Made by a program: the position numbers and the translations under genes. A stretch of 64,000 nt of DNA from Scytonema hofmannii PCC 7110 (GTDB lineage Bacteria > Cyanobacteriota > Cyanobacteriia > Cyanobacteriales > Nostocaceae), in assembly GCF_000346485.2 (NCBI RefSeq), contig NZ_KQ976354.1, positions 5,936,824 to 6,000,823 of the forward strand. The letters run 5' to 3'. The notes beneath the pieces are model-generated. The model was not told where the DNA came from and did not search any database. It was given only the letters and a program-made list of their open reading frames with translations. Below are positions 17,994 to 26,152 of this stretch, one piece after another (the stretch's first letter is position 1; each line of letters starts with the position of its first letter).

Positions 17994-19031
17994 ATGAGCA
18001 AACGAAAAATTTCCATTGAAGATATTGCTCGAAGAGCAGGCGTTTCTCATTCCACGGTTTCACGCGCCTTGCGAGATAACTCTCTCATTAGCCCCCAGGT
18101 GCGAGAGGAAATTAAGAAAATAGCGCGGGAAATGAACTATGTGCCTAATGCTGTTGCTCAAAGCCTGCAAACTCAACGTACCAATACCATTGGAGTAGTG
18201 GTCACTTCCATAGCAGATCCCTTTTTTGGGGAAGTTGTAGAGGGAATAGAACAGGTCGCCCGAACGGCGGGCTTGAGTGTGTTGTTAAGTGCTTCACACC
18301 GAGATTTTGAGCAGGAAATAGCAGCTATTGATAGTTTTCATCGCCGCAGAGTGGATGGTATCTTGGTAGCTGACTCGCGAATTACTAAACACCATACACA
18401 GCAACTCGCGCAAATTGCCGTACCAATAGTTTTTCTGAATAGTCAGACCCAAGACCAGCCCGAAATGTTTCACTTCATTGAAATAGACGACTATTTGGGT
18501 GCTCGATTGGCTGTAGAGCATCTTGTCAGTCTTGGACATACTTCCATTGGATACTTAGGCGTAGGCGATCGCAGTCGGTCAAACCAACAACGTCTAGAAG
18601 GATACCGCATGGCTCTTACGGAAACTGGTTTATCATCAAAGACTGATTGGGTTGCAATAAGTGATGAAGAATATGGCAGAACCGATGATGTTGCGATCGG
18701 TCAACAACAGCTACCTAAACTAGTCACGGCTGGGGTAACAGGCATCTTTTGTTATAACGATATGGTAGCAGTTGGTGCTTTGCTAGCTTGTCAGGAACTA
18801 GGTATTTCAGTCCCGCAAGATTTAAGCCTAGTTGGATTTGATGGTATTGCACTGTCCCGTTACGTTACGCCTCCACTGACGACAGTTTGCCAACCAATGT
18901 TGGAACTTGGTCGCTCTGCTATGCAAATGTTACTTGATGTGTTAATGGAAAAAAGTGTGGAAAACCTTGTTTTATCTCCTTTTCTAGTAAAACGGGGTAG
19001 CAGTGCGGGAACAGTGACCAGTGACCAGTGA
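17994..19031 (+). CDS. LacI-family transcriptional regulator
   Basis: A 345-residue repressor. Residues 4-60 form the LacI helix-turn-helix and hinge: ISIEDIARRAGVSHSTVSRA, then NYVPNAVAQSLQTQRT. The rest is the periplasmic-binding-protein-like sensor (TIGVVVTSIADPFFGEVVEG, GVTGIFCYNDMVAVGALLAC, LSLVGFDGIALSRYVTPPLT). It very likely binds TGCACACGTGTGCA in its own leader and before the inositol oxygenase gene. The inducer is not evident; a sugar acid or inositol derivative would fit. The C-terminal residues TVTSDQ and the stop come from the GTGACCA repeat, replacing a natural tail. Confidence 0.93.
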   Translation: MSKRKISIEDIARRAGVSHSTVSRALRDNSLISPQVREEIKKIAREMNYVPNAVAQSLQTQRTNTIGVVVTSIADPFFGEVVEGIEQVARTAGLSVLLSASHRDFEQEIAAIDSFHRRRVDGILVADSRITKHHTQQLAQIAVPIVFLNSQTQDQPEMFHFIEIDDYLGARLAVEHLVSLGHTSIGYLGVGDRSRSNQQRLEGYRMALTETGLSSKTDWVAISDEEYGRTDDVAIGQQQLPKLVTAGVTGIFCYNDMVAVGALLACQELGISVPQDLSLVGFDGIALSRYVTPPLTTVCQPMLELGRSAMQMLLDVLMEKSVENLVLSPFLVKRGSSAGTVTSDQ

Positions 19032-19034
19032 ACA
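19011..19034 (+). repeat. GTGACCA heptamer array at the lacI-type gene end
   Basis: Three units. The second and third supply the codons ACC AGT GAC CAG TGA that end the regulator. Confidence 0.85.
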
Positions 19035-19043
19035 GTATCGAAT

Positions 19044-19283
19044 TCAGTAGTTATTACTATCAAAAGAATTTGAGATCAAAGTTGAACCCATCGTTTTGAT
19101 TTTTAAACCAAGTTCTACCACCAAAATGCGGATAAATAGTTCAATTAATCTCGTCGCACTTTCATCTAGCGCTGCTAAAATTTGCTCGTAAGCTGGCCAA
19201 CTGATATTGTGAAAAATTACTCGCTGTTCTGCTAGGAGCGTTTCTGGGGGAACATTGCTTGGTTTAGTGGGTGTACTAACCAT
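19044..19283 (-). pseudogene. Uma2-family endonuclease relic with internal deletion
   Basis: The start (MVSTPTKPSNVPPETLLAEQ, then NISWPAYEQILAALDES) is the usual N-terminus of cyanobacterial Uma2 proteins. It then jumps to IELFIRILVVELGLKIKTMG, a motif normally about 30 residues further on, and ends in unrelated residues. Only 79 residues remain of about 190, and the catalytic PD-(D/E)XK part is missing. Not expected to be active. Confidence 0.75.
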
Positions 19284-19434
19284 AGAGTTTCTTTGAGTTT
19301 AGCTATTTCAAAGTATATCTTTATGGGGAATTTAAATGAAATTTATTCCCGTAGAATGATATTCTGAGAAAAATTATCAAAGATAAGTTTGTTTCTGCAT
19401 CCAAATTTATTAGGATGCTGTGTGAGGAGTCATA

Positions 19435-19878
19435 GTGCAACAATTGCCCCTGTTAACAAGCTGTTCTATCGCAGGAGCGATCGCCTTAGTATCATTTCAG
19501 CCTGCGTGGGCTGAAATGAATCAAGTGAGTGTCGTTACTGTCAATCCTACTAAAGATGGAATTGAGGTCATCTTGCAAACAACAAATCCTCGGTTGTCAA
19601 AAGTTGTTACCTCTACCTATGAAAAGACTTATATTGCTGAACTGACCAATACTCAACTGAATTTGCGATCGGGTACGCCTTTGAATGTCAGCAATCCTGC
19701 TAATGGAATCACCAGTGTCAGTGTCACGTCCCTCAATGCAAGTAGTGTACGTGTTATAGTGACTGGCATTGATAGTCCACCTGCGGTCAAGATAGAGCAA
19801 AGCGATGGTAACTTAGTACTGACGGTTGCTGCACCATCACAGACATCCGCAAGTGCTGAACCACGATTTCTGGATTAA
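19435..19878 (+). CDS. Exported AMIN-domain protein, probably a truncated TonB-receptor N-terminus
   Basis: The GTG start at 19435 is set by GAGGAG six bases upstream. A signal peptide (about 1-26, ending PAWAE) is followed by one AMIN domain (about 30-135; QVSVVTVNPTKDGIEVILQT and ITSVSVTSLNASSVRVIVTG). In cyanobacteria this arrangement is typical of the N-terminus of AMIN-bearing TonB-dependent siderophore receptors, which continue for several hundred residues. Here the frame ends at residue 147 (EPRFLD). It is either a small stand-alone AMIN protein or, more likely, a receptor remnant. Confidence 0.75.
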   Translation: MQQLPLLTSCSIAGAIALVSFQPAWAEMNQVSVVTVNPTKDGIEVILQTTNPRLSKVVTSTYEKTYIAELTNTQLNLRSGTPLNVSNPANGITSVSVTSLNASSVRVIVTGIDSPPAVKIEQSDGNLVLTVAAPSQTSASAEPRFLD

Positions 19879-19968
19879 GCACAGACTAGAGTGAATGGGA
19901 AACATTTGAAGGATGAATATCATTTTTCCCAATCCAAAATCTAAAAATACTACCAAAAGTGAAGGTTT

Positions 19969-21531
19969 TCATGACAGACTAGCGTACCAATCTTGTGCTT
20001 GTTTGCGGATAATTTCTAATTCTTCTTGAGAAATGCGATCGAGGTGTCCCAAAATAAAACTCATTCGTCCTTGCGATTGTAGTTGATCGCGGTGACGGTC
20101 AAGAAAATCCCAGTAAAAGAAATTAAACGGACAGGCTTTTTCTCCAACACGTTCCTTTGGATTGCGATCGCATCCCTTACAATAATCACTCATCTTATTG
20201 ACATAATTACCCGATGCTGCATATGGCTTTGATGCCAACAAGCCGCCATCAGCAAACAATCCCATACCAATAACATTGGTCTGCATCACCCAGTCATAAG
20301 CATCAATAAACGTGGCATGAAACCAATTTTCCACTTCTTGAGGTGAAATTCCTGCAATCAAAGCAAAATTACTCAATACCATTAACCTTTGGATGTGATG
20401 AGCATAGCCAGTGCGTTGCAACTGAGATAAAATTTGACGCAAACAATTCAAATTGGTGTCACCTGTCCAGAAGAATTCAGGTAAAGGTTGGGTGTGGTTA
20501 AACCAGTTTTTTTCAGGATAATCTGCACTGACAAAATGATAAATCCCGTGCATATACTCTCGCCAACCTAACACTTGACGGATAAAACCTTCAACACTAT
20601 TTAAAGGCAATTTGTTTTGGTAATATGCTTTTTCTGCTGCTTGAATCACCTCTAAAGGTTGGAGTAACCCGATATTTAGATACGGAGAAAGCATGGCATG
20701 CCACATTGTTTCTTCGCCTGCGATCATTGCATCTTGGTAAGGACCAAAATTAGGTAGGCGGTTGTTGACAAACCAATCTAAGACTTCTAATGCTTCAGAA
20801 CGAGTAACCGCCCAACGAAAGGGGAGTTGGGAATGGGGAGTGGAGAGTGGCGAGTTGGGATTGAGGATTTCTGTACCGTAGGTTGGGAAGGGTAAAGAAT
20901 TGACGTGGGTAATGACTTTTTGAGTTATCTCATCCGGTTCAAACCATTTAGCTGGTGGTGTCTTTAACTTTCCTTTTGGAGGCTGACGATTATTTTTATC
21001 AAAGTTCCATTGTCCTCCCGTTGGTTTATTTCCTTCCATCAGAATTTGAAAACGTCGCCTTCCTTCTCGGTAGAAATCCTCCATTAACAATCGTTTGCGA
21101 GGCTTAGCCCAAGTTATAAATTCTTCAGAATTCCACAAAAACTGATTGTTGGGAATTAGGGTCAGTTGACAATCTAAAAACGAGAGGTAACGCGTTTCTA
21201 AATTTTCAATAATTTTCAGAAAGGGAATGTCATTGGGTACCATCACCCGTAATTCAGTGATTTGTTTTTCCTTAACCCACTGTTGAAGTGGGGTCTCAAA
21301 ATCTTCTGACATTTGATAGGTAACTGAGTAACCAATCTGTCGCAATTCTTCAGCAAAATGCCGCATTGCTGACCACACTAAAACTAGCTTTTGCTTGTGA
21401 TAGGGACGTGCTCGGACATGACACAGCGACTCAATCAGTATGACGTGTACGTTATCCCTCTCGCGACAACTTTGCAAAGCTGCTTGTTCTAACCAAAGTT
21501 GATCCCCTAATATCCAAACACCAATTGCCAT
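19969..21531 (-). CDS. FeS-type cryptochrome/photolyase (PhrB-like)
   Basis: A 520-residue protein of the deoxyribodipyrimidine photolyase-related family (FeS-BCP), flavoproteins that repair UV-damaged DNA, often 6-4 photoproducts. Visible: N-terminal antenna domain (GVWILGDQLWLEQAALQSC), EGFIRQVLGWREYMHGIY, GYAHHIQRLMVLSNFALI, and the iron-sulfur cysteines in NCLRQ, YCKGCDRNPKE and KACPFNFFYWDFLDRH. Around residues 225-238 an in-frame insert NPNSPLSTPHSQLPF is encoded by short CCCCA/T-rich repeats (20820-20860). It follows DUF4058 after eight bases and is probably co-transcribed. Confidence 0.9.
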   Translation of the reverse strand: MAIGVWILGDQLWLEQAALQSCRERDNVHVILIESLCHVRARPYHKQKLVLVWSAMRHFAEELRQIGYSVTYQMSEDFETPLQQWVKEKQITELRVMVPNDIPFLKIIENLETRYLSFLDCQLTLIPNNQFLWNSEEFITWAKPRKRLLMEDFYREGRRRFQILMEGNKPTGGQWNFDKNNRQPPKGKLKTPPAKWFEPDEITQKVITHVNSLPFPTYGTEILNPNSPLSTPHSQLPFRWAVTRSEALEVLDWFVNNRLPNFGPYQDAMIAGEETMWHAMLSPYLNIGLLQPLEVIQAAEKAYYQNKLPLNSVEGFIRQVLGWREYMHGIYHFVSADYPEKNWFNHTQPLPEFFWTGDTNLNCLRQILSQLQRTGYAHHIQRLMVLSNFALIAGISPQEVENWFHATFIDAYDWVMQTNVIGMGLFADGGLLASKPYAASGNYVNKMSDYCKGCDRNPKERVGEKACPFNFFYWDFLDRHRDQLQSQGRMSFILGHLDRISQEELEIIRKQAQDWYASLS

Positions 21532-21539
21532 TTTTTCTA

Positions 21540-22349
21540 TTACTCAAAAACCTCTGAAATTAAATTACCATTACGTAGCCCTTTTTCTCGTAACAGTTCA
21601 TCTGCCCAAACTTTGTCTTCTTTTTGAAGCGGTGGTACAGATTCAAGATTGTAGTCTATTGCCAAATCAAATCCTGCCTGTTCGTACACCTCTACTAACA
21701 AAGGTTGTAAATCTACCAATGGTTCTGTATCTTCTAATAGTAAAGGTAGGAGAAATTTAGGAATCTCCTGACGGACATTAAAAGCAAACAACTGAGCTAG
21801 AGGACGGCGATTTTTCCGAGCAACTAAGATGCGATAGTCTGTCTGTATGGTTTCACTAATGATTCTCATGGATTTCCCGCTTCTGAGCAAGTCAATCTCT
21901 ATGAGATTGGTAGGACTACTTAATACAGAGCTTCGCTTTTCTTCATAAACGTCTCGTCCTTTTCCTGGACGTTTATTGGTGGGAGAAAGAACTTCAATGA
22001 CTGTAACCACGCGACCAGTTGCTACTTCTCTAATTTCTAAATAACCTTCTCTGACTTCTTCTGGTACCGGAATTGTCACCGTGACACATTCAGATTGAGC
22101 AGCCAGAGTCGTAATAGATGGATTTTTAGTTGTTGACTTTTGAGTCAGTACTGATACATCAGGAATTCCTACCTCGACTGACTTTTCGCCATCGCTGAGA
22201 TAGGTTCGTTTTTCAATTGCAACTCGGTATTTAGGGCGTATTGGGGGAGCTATGGCTATGGCGATCGCTGTAATCAGACGATGATGAACCTCAGGCCACA
22301 AATCAGGATTTTCTAAATAAGGGTTCATTCCAGGAAAAGGTGAAGGCAT
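21540..22349 (-). CDS. DUF4058 family protein
   Basis: A 269-residue protein beginning MPSPFPGMNPYLENPDLWPE, the signature of DUF4058, a family greatly expanded in filamentous cyanobacteria. The middle part (EIREVATGRVVTVIEVLSPT, NKRPGKGRDVYEEKR, LIEIDLLRSG) keeps the conserved E/D-rich core, which could be nuclease-like; that is an inference. Length is normal. It lies upstream of the photolyase gene on the same strand. Confidence 0.85.
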   Translation of the reverse strand: MPSPFPGMNPYLENPDLWPEVHHRLITAIAIAIAPPIRPKYRVAIEKRTYLSDGEKSVEVGIPDVSVLTQKSTTKNPSITTLAAQSECVTVTIPVPEEVREGYLEIREVATGRVVTVIEVLSPTNKRPGKGRDVYEEKRSSVLSSPTNLIEIDLLRSGKSMRIISETIQTDYRILVARKNRRPLAQLFAFNVRQEIPKFLLPLLLEDTEPLVDLQPLLVEVYEQAGFDLAIDYNLESVPPLQKEDKVWADELLREKGLRNGNLISEVFE

Positions 22350-22756
22350 TAAGCATACCTCTGGTCATGGTGATTACATTTCCAATGATAGGAGCAATTT
22401 CTCCCTTTATCTTTGGCATGGAACAGCACTTGATGGTTTAATCAATTAATCTTTAAGTAGGACAAATGAGTTGCTATCATCGTAGAACCTGTCCTCTTCT
22501 AAGAGTAGCATGACACAGAGATAGGAGTAAATTACTGTAGGTAATTTTAGACAAAGAAGGGAGTCAGGTGACACTCACTTAGCCTAATTTAGAGTTGACA
22601 ACTTCATCAATTCAAATAGGATTACTATATCACAGAAATAATGTGGGCTATGGAAACTGTGCTGTCGATGTCAATGAGGATGGTTCCGCCGTTGGAACGA
22701 CAGAAGGATTCGTATTTGGTGGTTTGGGCTATGGCTAGACTACAGTTTGTGAACTG

Positions 22757-23041
22757 TCATTCTGGTGGATTAATAATTGAGAGATCGTAGGTGGAGAAAG
22801 CAGGTTTTTGTCTTTCAATAATCTTCCGGATGGATGCTTCATCAATTTGAGCGGGGTACTGTTGACGCAGTTCTACAATGAAATGATACGGGCGTCCACC
22901 TCCGAGCATTGAATCAATACCTATTTGGGTTGTCCCCAAAACAAAACCTTGCTCAAAAATTTCTCTAATTTTGATATGCTCCTCATCAAGTGGCAAGCCT
23001 GTGAACAAATGCAGGTAAAAGCGCAAACCCCACCGCGTACC
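22757..23041 (-). pseudogene. C-terminal relic of a phage-tail-like protein (tail protein I type)
   Basis: Without a proper start, the frame encodes GTRWGLRFYLHLFTGLPLDE, FVLGTTQIGIDSMLGG, PYHFIVELRQQ and KIIERQKPAFSTYDLSIINP. This matches the C-terminal end of tail protein I homologues of contractile injection systems and phages. It begins directly at the stop codon of the baseplate relic, so the first half has been deleted. The gap 22350-22756 has no intact gene. An unrecognised Gly-rich frame lies at about 22640-22735 (plus). Confidence 0.65.
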
Positions 23042-23042
23042 A

Positions 23043-23747
23043 TTACTGTGGTTCTAAAATTACCTCGATTTCAACACTGACTCCGACGTATTCGGGTGAC
23101 TCTAATTTAACTTGCACTCCTAAAGGTTTGCGATCGCTCAAGTAATCCAGAATTTCTGATTTTAATTCATAGTCAAGGGCAAAATATTCTTCGGGTTTCA
23201 TTCCCCGACGAAAATCAAAAGTATTTATGTCTGCCTTGTTTGGAATCAGAAGCAAGCGGACAATCCCTGCTGTAGTGTGTTCTGGCTGAGTGAGACAATG
23301 GGCGCGAGCAACTGCTCTTCCTGCCGCGCTCATGGCTAAGCGCTCAAAATTCTCTGGAGTGACGGCAGATTCAAAGGCTTGAGAAGCTTTACCATTACTT
23401 ATCCCCAGCAATTCCTCTGGAACTCGGATACATTGAGTGGCATCTACTGCACCGCCAATGGCGCGTACAGCCAAACCCACAATACTAGGTGAGCTACTAT
23501 AGGAGGGTTGAGCTTCATGAAGAATTGTGTAGACACATCGTATCCAATGACCGGTGTAGTTTGTGCCAAAGTTGGTTTCAGGCCATGTTTGGGGTAAATG
23601 GAGAACGACATCGGCTCCTTCTGTTGGTTGTGCTATTTCACTAAAGCTGAAACCTTTGGTTTTATCGTCGTCTTTATCTCGTAGAATCGGCTGCCAAGTT
23701 CTATCGTTCCAAGCTTCCCACTTGCGGGGAGGATCGTCCGGGTTAAT
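23043..23747 (-). pseudogene. Relic of a putative baseplate assembly protein (contractile injection system)
   Basis: The frame is open from 23747 with no start codon of its own; GTG at 23480 is internal. It reads NPDDPPRKWEAWND, GADVVLHLPQTWPE, NYTGHWIRCVYTI, then AVTPENFERLAMSAAGRAVA, ARAHCLTQPEHTTAGIVRLL and YVGVSVEIEVILEPQ. The second half matches the conserved TP-E-E/D-y-E-x-LA and y-V-gV-V/sV region of giant baseplate assembly proteins. The family is normally several times longer, and an internal deletion lies around residue 100. The upstream side is broken by a dispersed hairpin. Confidence 0.65.
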
Positions 23748-24111
23748 CTATACCCTTTGTAAGGGCGCAATGCCTTGCGCCCCTACCCCGAATGGCACGC
23801 TCGAAGTGCGACGCGGAGACTTGGGGACGCGGAGACGCGGTGAGGAAGGACTTAATGAGTGAGAGGACTGTAAGATATGCTACTGTTCTATCTCTGGATG
23901 CTTTGCGTATTTTCCATTGCTCTCGCAGTAGTTCGGGGTAATCCAAGCGAAAATCTGGGACTTCCCGATAAGCGATCGCTTCGTAGCGTTGAATAGTTGG
24001 GCGAGAGGTTGCCAAAATTTGACTTAACGCTTGTTTTGACAGTGGCGAGTTTGAGTACAAAGCCTCTCCCACCGCAAACTCGCCCAAATTAAAGATTCTG
24101 GGGATTTGCAC
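23743..24111 (-). CDS. Hypothetical protein with N-terminal helix-turn-helix-like segment
   Basis: A 122-residue protein not recognised with certainty. Residues 22-50 (LSKQALSQILATSRPTIQRY) look like a DNA-binding helix-turn-helix, followed by a basic helical part (LLREQWKIRKASRDRT). The last 30 residues (ASPRPQVSASHFERAIRGRG) are translated from dispersed repeat DNA, so the original C-terminus is probably altered. Upstream, GCGATATGGACG is repeated at 24129-24140 and 24179-24190, possibly its own binding sites. It is divergent from the small RHH gene. Confidence 0.5.
   Translation of the reverse strand: MQIPRIFNLGEFAVGEALYSNSPLSKQALSQILATSRPTIQRYEAIAYREVPDFRLDYPELLREQWKIRKASRDRTVAYLTVLSLIKSFLTASPRPQVSASHFERAIRGRGARHCALTKGID
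23759..23786. repeat. Dispersed GTA(A/G)GGGCGCAA hairpin
   Basis: GTAAGGGCGCAA and TTGCGCCCCTAC pair with one mismatch. It breaks the baseplate relic and also supplies the C-terminal codons of the small protein ending at 23743. Confidence 0.7.
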
Positions 24112-24413
24112 ATATCCTCCTATGTTGTGCGATATGGACGATTTGATAATGATTTAACGGAGATGGGCGCATCGGAGCGCGATATGGACGCTTAATTATT
24201 TTTTAGAAGCCCGGAAAGCCTGAAAACCGCACTAGAGCTTTATTTATCTTCACTTCTTTGAATGATTTTGCGTTTGTCTTGGCACTCTGCTTGCGCTCAT
24301 CCCTTACACTTGCTAATATAGCAATAAGTACTAATAAGTACAACACCTCTTTCCAAAACTCGCTGTAAGGGTGACAATTGCTGATAAGCGATAGCACTTA
24401 TATGTACTTGTAG

Positions 24414-24593
24414 ATGCCTACCAAAAAACCACGAGTGATGGTCTACCTCGATCCAGATAAGCATGATTTTCTTAAACAATGGGCTGAGGATGAACATCGA
24501 TCGGTTAACAACCTTATAACAATGCTGTTAGAGCAAGCGATAGACAAGAAGAAGGAGGAAAATGACCAACACAGGACAACCGCCAACTACTGA
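24414..24593 (+). CDS. Small ribbon-helix-helix-like protein
   Basis: A 59-residue ORF starting MPTKKPRVMVYLDPDKHDF. The strand VMVYLDP followed by helices HDFLKQWAEDEHRSVNNLIT and MLLEQAIDKKKEEN is the ribbon-helix-helix pattern of CopG/Arc-type DNA-binding proteins found in plasmid copy control, partition and antitoxins. Its end overlaps the next gene by 32 bases, and the GGAGG for that gene lies inside it, so they are coupled. It probably binds DNA as a dimer. Confidence 0.65.
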   Translation: MPTKKPRVMVYLDPDKHDFLKQWAEDEHRSVNNLITMLLEQAIDKKKEENDQHRTTANY

Positions 24594-24942
24594 GGAGCGA
24601 CTTAGCCGCTTAGAGACACTGTTTGCCAACGTTGGCGAAACAGTGCTAGCCCAGAATGATGCGATCGCTGCTACTCGTTTTAACATCAACGGTCAAAGTA
24701 ACACCATTGACGTTCTGGTTGCTAACATCCAGCAACTTACCGAGAATGTAGCCGCAGTCAACCAAAGAGTAGACGCACTGACTATCAATGTTGTTGAAGT
24801 AACCAACCGTGTAGATTCTTTAGCAGCCGAAGCAGCCCAAGACCGACAGCAAGCAGCTATTGACCGCCAAGAATTCCGAACCGAAATTCGGCAGATTTGG
24901 GAATATCTACGCGATCGCAATGGTGGCAGCAGTCCACTGTAA
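24562..24942 (+). CDS. Small coiled-coil protein paired with the RHH gene
   Basis: A 126-residue acidic protein, MTNTGQPPTTEERLSRLETL and onward, with heptad-like spacing (NIQQLTENVAAVNQRVDALT, NVVEVTNRVDSLAAEA) over about residues 10-115, and thus a long coiled coil. The ribosome site AAGGAGG is 5 bases before the ATG. It overlaps the RHH gene. Similar short coiled-coil proteins recur in Nostocales. The function is unknown; a partner or oligomerising factor for the RHH protein is an inference. Confidence 0.65.
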   Translation: MTNTGQPPTTEERLSRLETLFANVGETVLAQNDAIAATRFNINGQSNTIDVLVANIQQLTENVAAVNQRVDALTINVVEVTNRVDSLAAEAAQDRQQAAIDRQEFRTEIRQIWEYLRDRNGGSSPL

Positions 24943-24969
24943 GAAATATGCTGGATTTTTCTGAATAAG

Positions 24970-25115
24970 CATAGAAATATTCTATGGATAACCTCATGCA
25001 CGCATCATAGAAATATTCTTTGTTCACGCGAAACAGCATAGACAAAATCTATGAAAAGGTTTTTCCATAGAGATATAATCCTATAAAGACAAAAAACATA
25101 GACTTTTGTCTATAG
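24970..25115. repeat. Array of five CATAGA...TCTATG palindromes at about 30-bp spacing
   Basis: CATAGAAATATTCTATG (24970-24986), CATAGAAATATTCTTTG (25006-25022), CATAGACAAAATCTATG (25037-25053), an imperfect copy from 25066, and CATAGACTTTTGTCTATAG (25097-25115). Start-to-start distances are 36, 31, 29 and 31 bases, close to three helical turns. It begins 27 bases after the coiled-coil gene. It may be an iteron, operator or partition-site array. The following stretch 25116-25398 has no gene I can support. Confidence 0.6.
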
Positions 25116-25398
25116 TAAATAGCTAGCTCGCCGTTATGGAAAAGTTTCCGTAACGGTAAAGATTAGAATGCTAACTTGGAATACTAAAAAACTCAGAACG
25201 CTGTTGGCAAGCGCATCTTGACCGACGGTACAGAGCGATCTACCATTACAGAACTTACGCATTGACAAGTGAGACAATAAATGAAGTACTAAAAAACCGA
25301 AAAATATAGGTGATTCCTTTGGAGGGCTACGCCTTAGCTAATCACTAGGGAACAGAAAAGAAGGATAATTTACATTATCTCTATTGAGGGTACGGACA

Positions 25399-25518
25399 AT
25401 GAGATCGATTACCAAGCCATCTACCGCCAAGTGCGATCTCAACATTTACACTCTGTTTTTACTAGCAGAATCAAAGTATCCAGGGTGTACACGTTTAGCA
25501 GAAATTATGAAAGATTTG
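25399..25518 (+). pseudogene. Transposase N-terminal relic (IS4/IS701-like)
   Basis: From ATG 25399 the frame reads MRSITKPSTAKCDLNIYTLF, LLAESKYPGCTRLAEIMKDL, the usual beginning of a cyanobacterial IS4-type transposase. It breaks off after about 40 residues. No matching downstream part was seen. Confidence 0.6.
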
Positions 25519-25596
25519 TCACATTGTTTGTGGCTTGGGTGTGCGACTTACCTCACCACCAGCACAAGCGTCAGCCAGATTTCGCGATCGCGAAAT

Positions 25597-25979
25597 CTGG
25601 CTGTACCCAGCTTATCGCCGTTGGTTAGAAATTCAACCGGGTATTGCCATTGACCTAGAGGGGAATCCAATTATTGTTGACCCCTCCACAGACCGTCAGC
25701 TATACAGCGCAACCCAAGGTATTGCAGATATCACCAGGTCAGAAGCGAATAGTTGCATTGAAGGTGAAACCTCAGAAGTGGTGGCGTCGTCACTGGCGTG
25801 GAAAAAGCTTACCCTTGACTTTTGATATTGAACTGGACAATGCTACTGTTGGGGGACAAGATTCCTTGACCCTAGCGTTACCGAAAAACTTGCCTCAAGG
25901 AACTTTAATCTGGGAATCTCATCCCTGGTGGCAATTATGGCTGTTTGTTCTATTGATAAAAGTAGCTCTGTCAAGGTAG
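25597..25979 (+). pseudogene. Frameshifted fragment, possibly of an injection-system-associated membrane protein
   Basis: One frame encodes YRRWLEIQPGIAIDLEGNPI and IVDPSTDRQLYSATQGIADI. A second frame then encodes ISPGQKRIVALKVKPQKWWR, LPLTFDIELDNATVGG and SHPWWQLWLFVLLIKVAL, ending in a membrane-like segment. The pieces look like halves of decayed genes. I suspect they belonged to the same tail-like locus as the nearby baseplate relic, but this is an inference. Confidence 0.4.
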
Positions 25980-26020
25980 CTCATAAAATTTTGATTCAGG
26001 TGGCAATTCCTCATCTTCAC

Positions 26021-26084
26021 TCTCAGCGTACTCAGCGGTTCAAAAATCATTTATTTAACCGCCGAGACGCAGAGTACGCTGAGA
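26021..26084. repeat. Dispersed inverted repeat (CTCAGCGTACTCAGCGG type)
   Basis: TCTCAGCGTACTCAGCGGTT (26021-26040) is mirrored by AACCGCCGAGACGCAGAGTACGCTGAGA (26057-26084), with extra bases in the right arm. It is a small cyanobacterial-type repeat near the 3' end of the PIN toxin gene. Confidence 0.65.
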
Positions 26085-26152
26085 AAAGAGGTGAGAGACC
26101 AATAGAGCGAATCCAACGAATATCTCCATCTTTGCGCCGAATTCTAGTCACG

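Noticed and set aside
24203-24497. Two short minus-strand ORFs before the HTH-like gene
   Set aside because: They overlap the better supported plus-strand RHH gene and its leader and have no ribosome sites or known motifs.
24970-25115. CRISPR array
   Set aside because: The repeated units are 17-bp palindromes that differ from one another, the intervals are 12-19 bases, and no cas gene is present.
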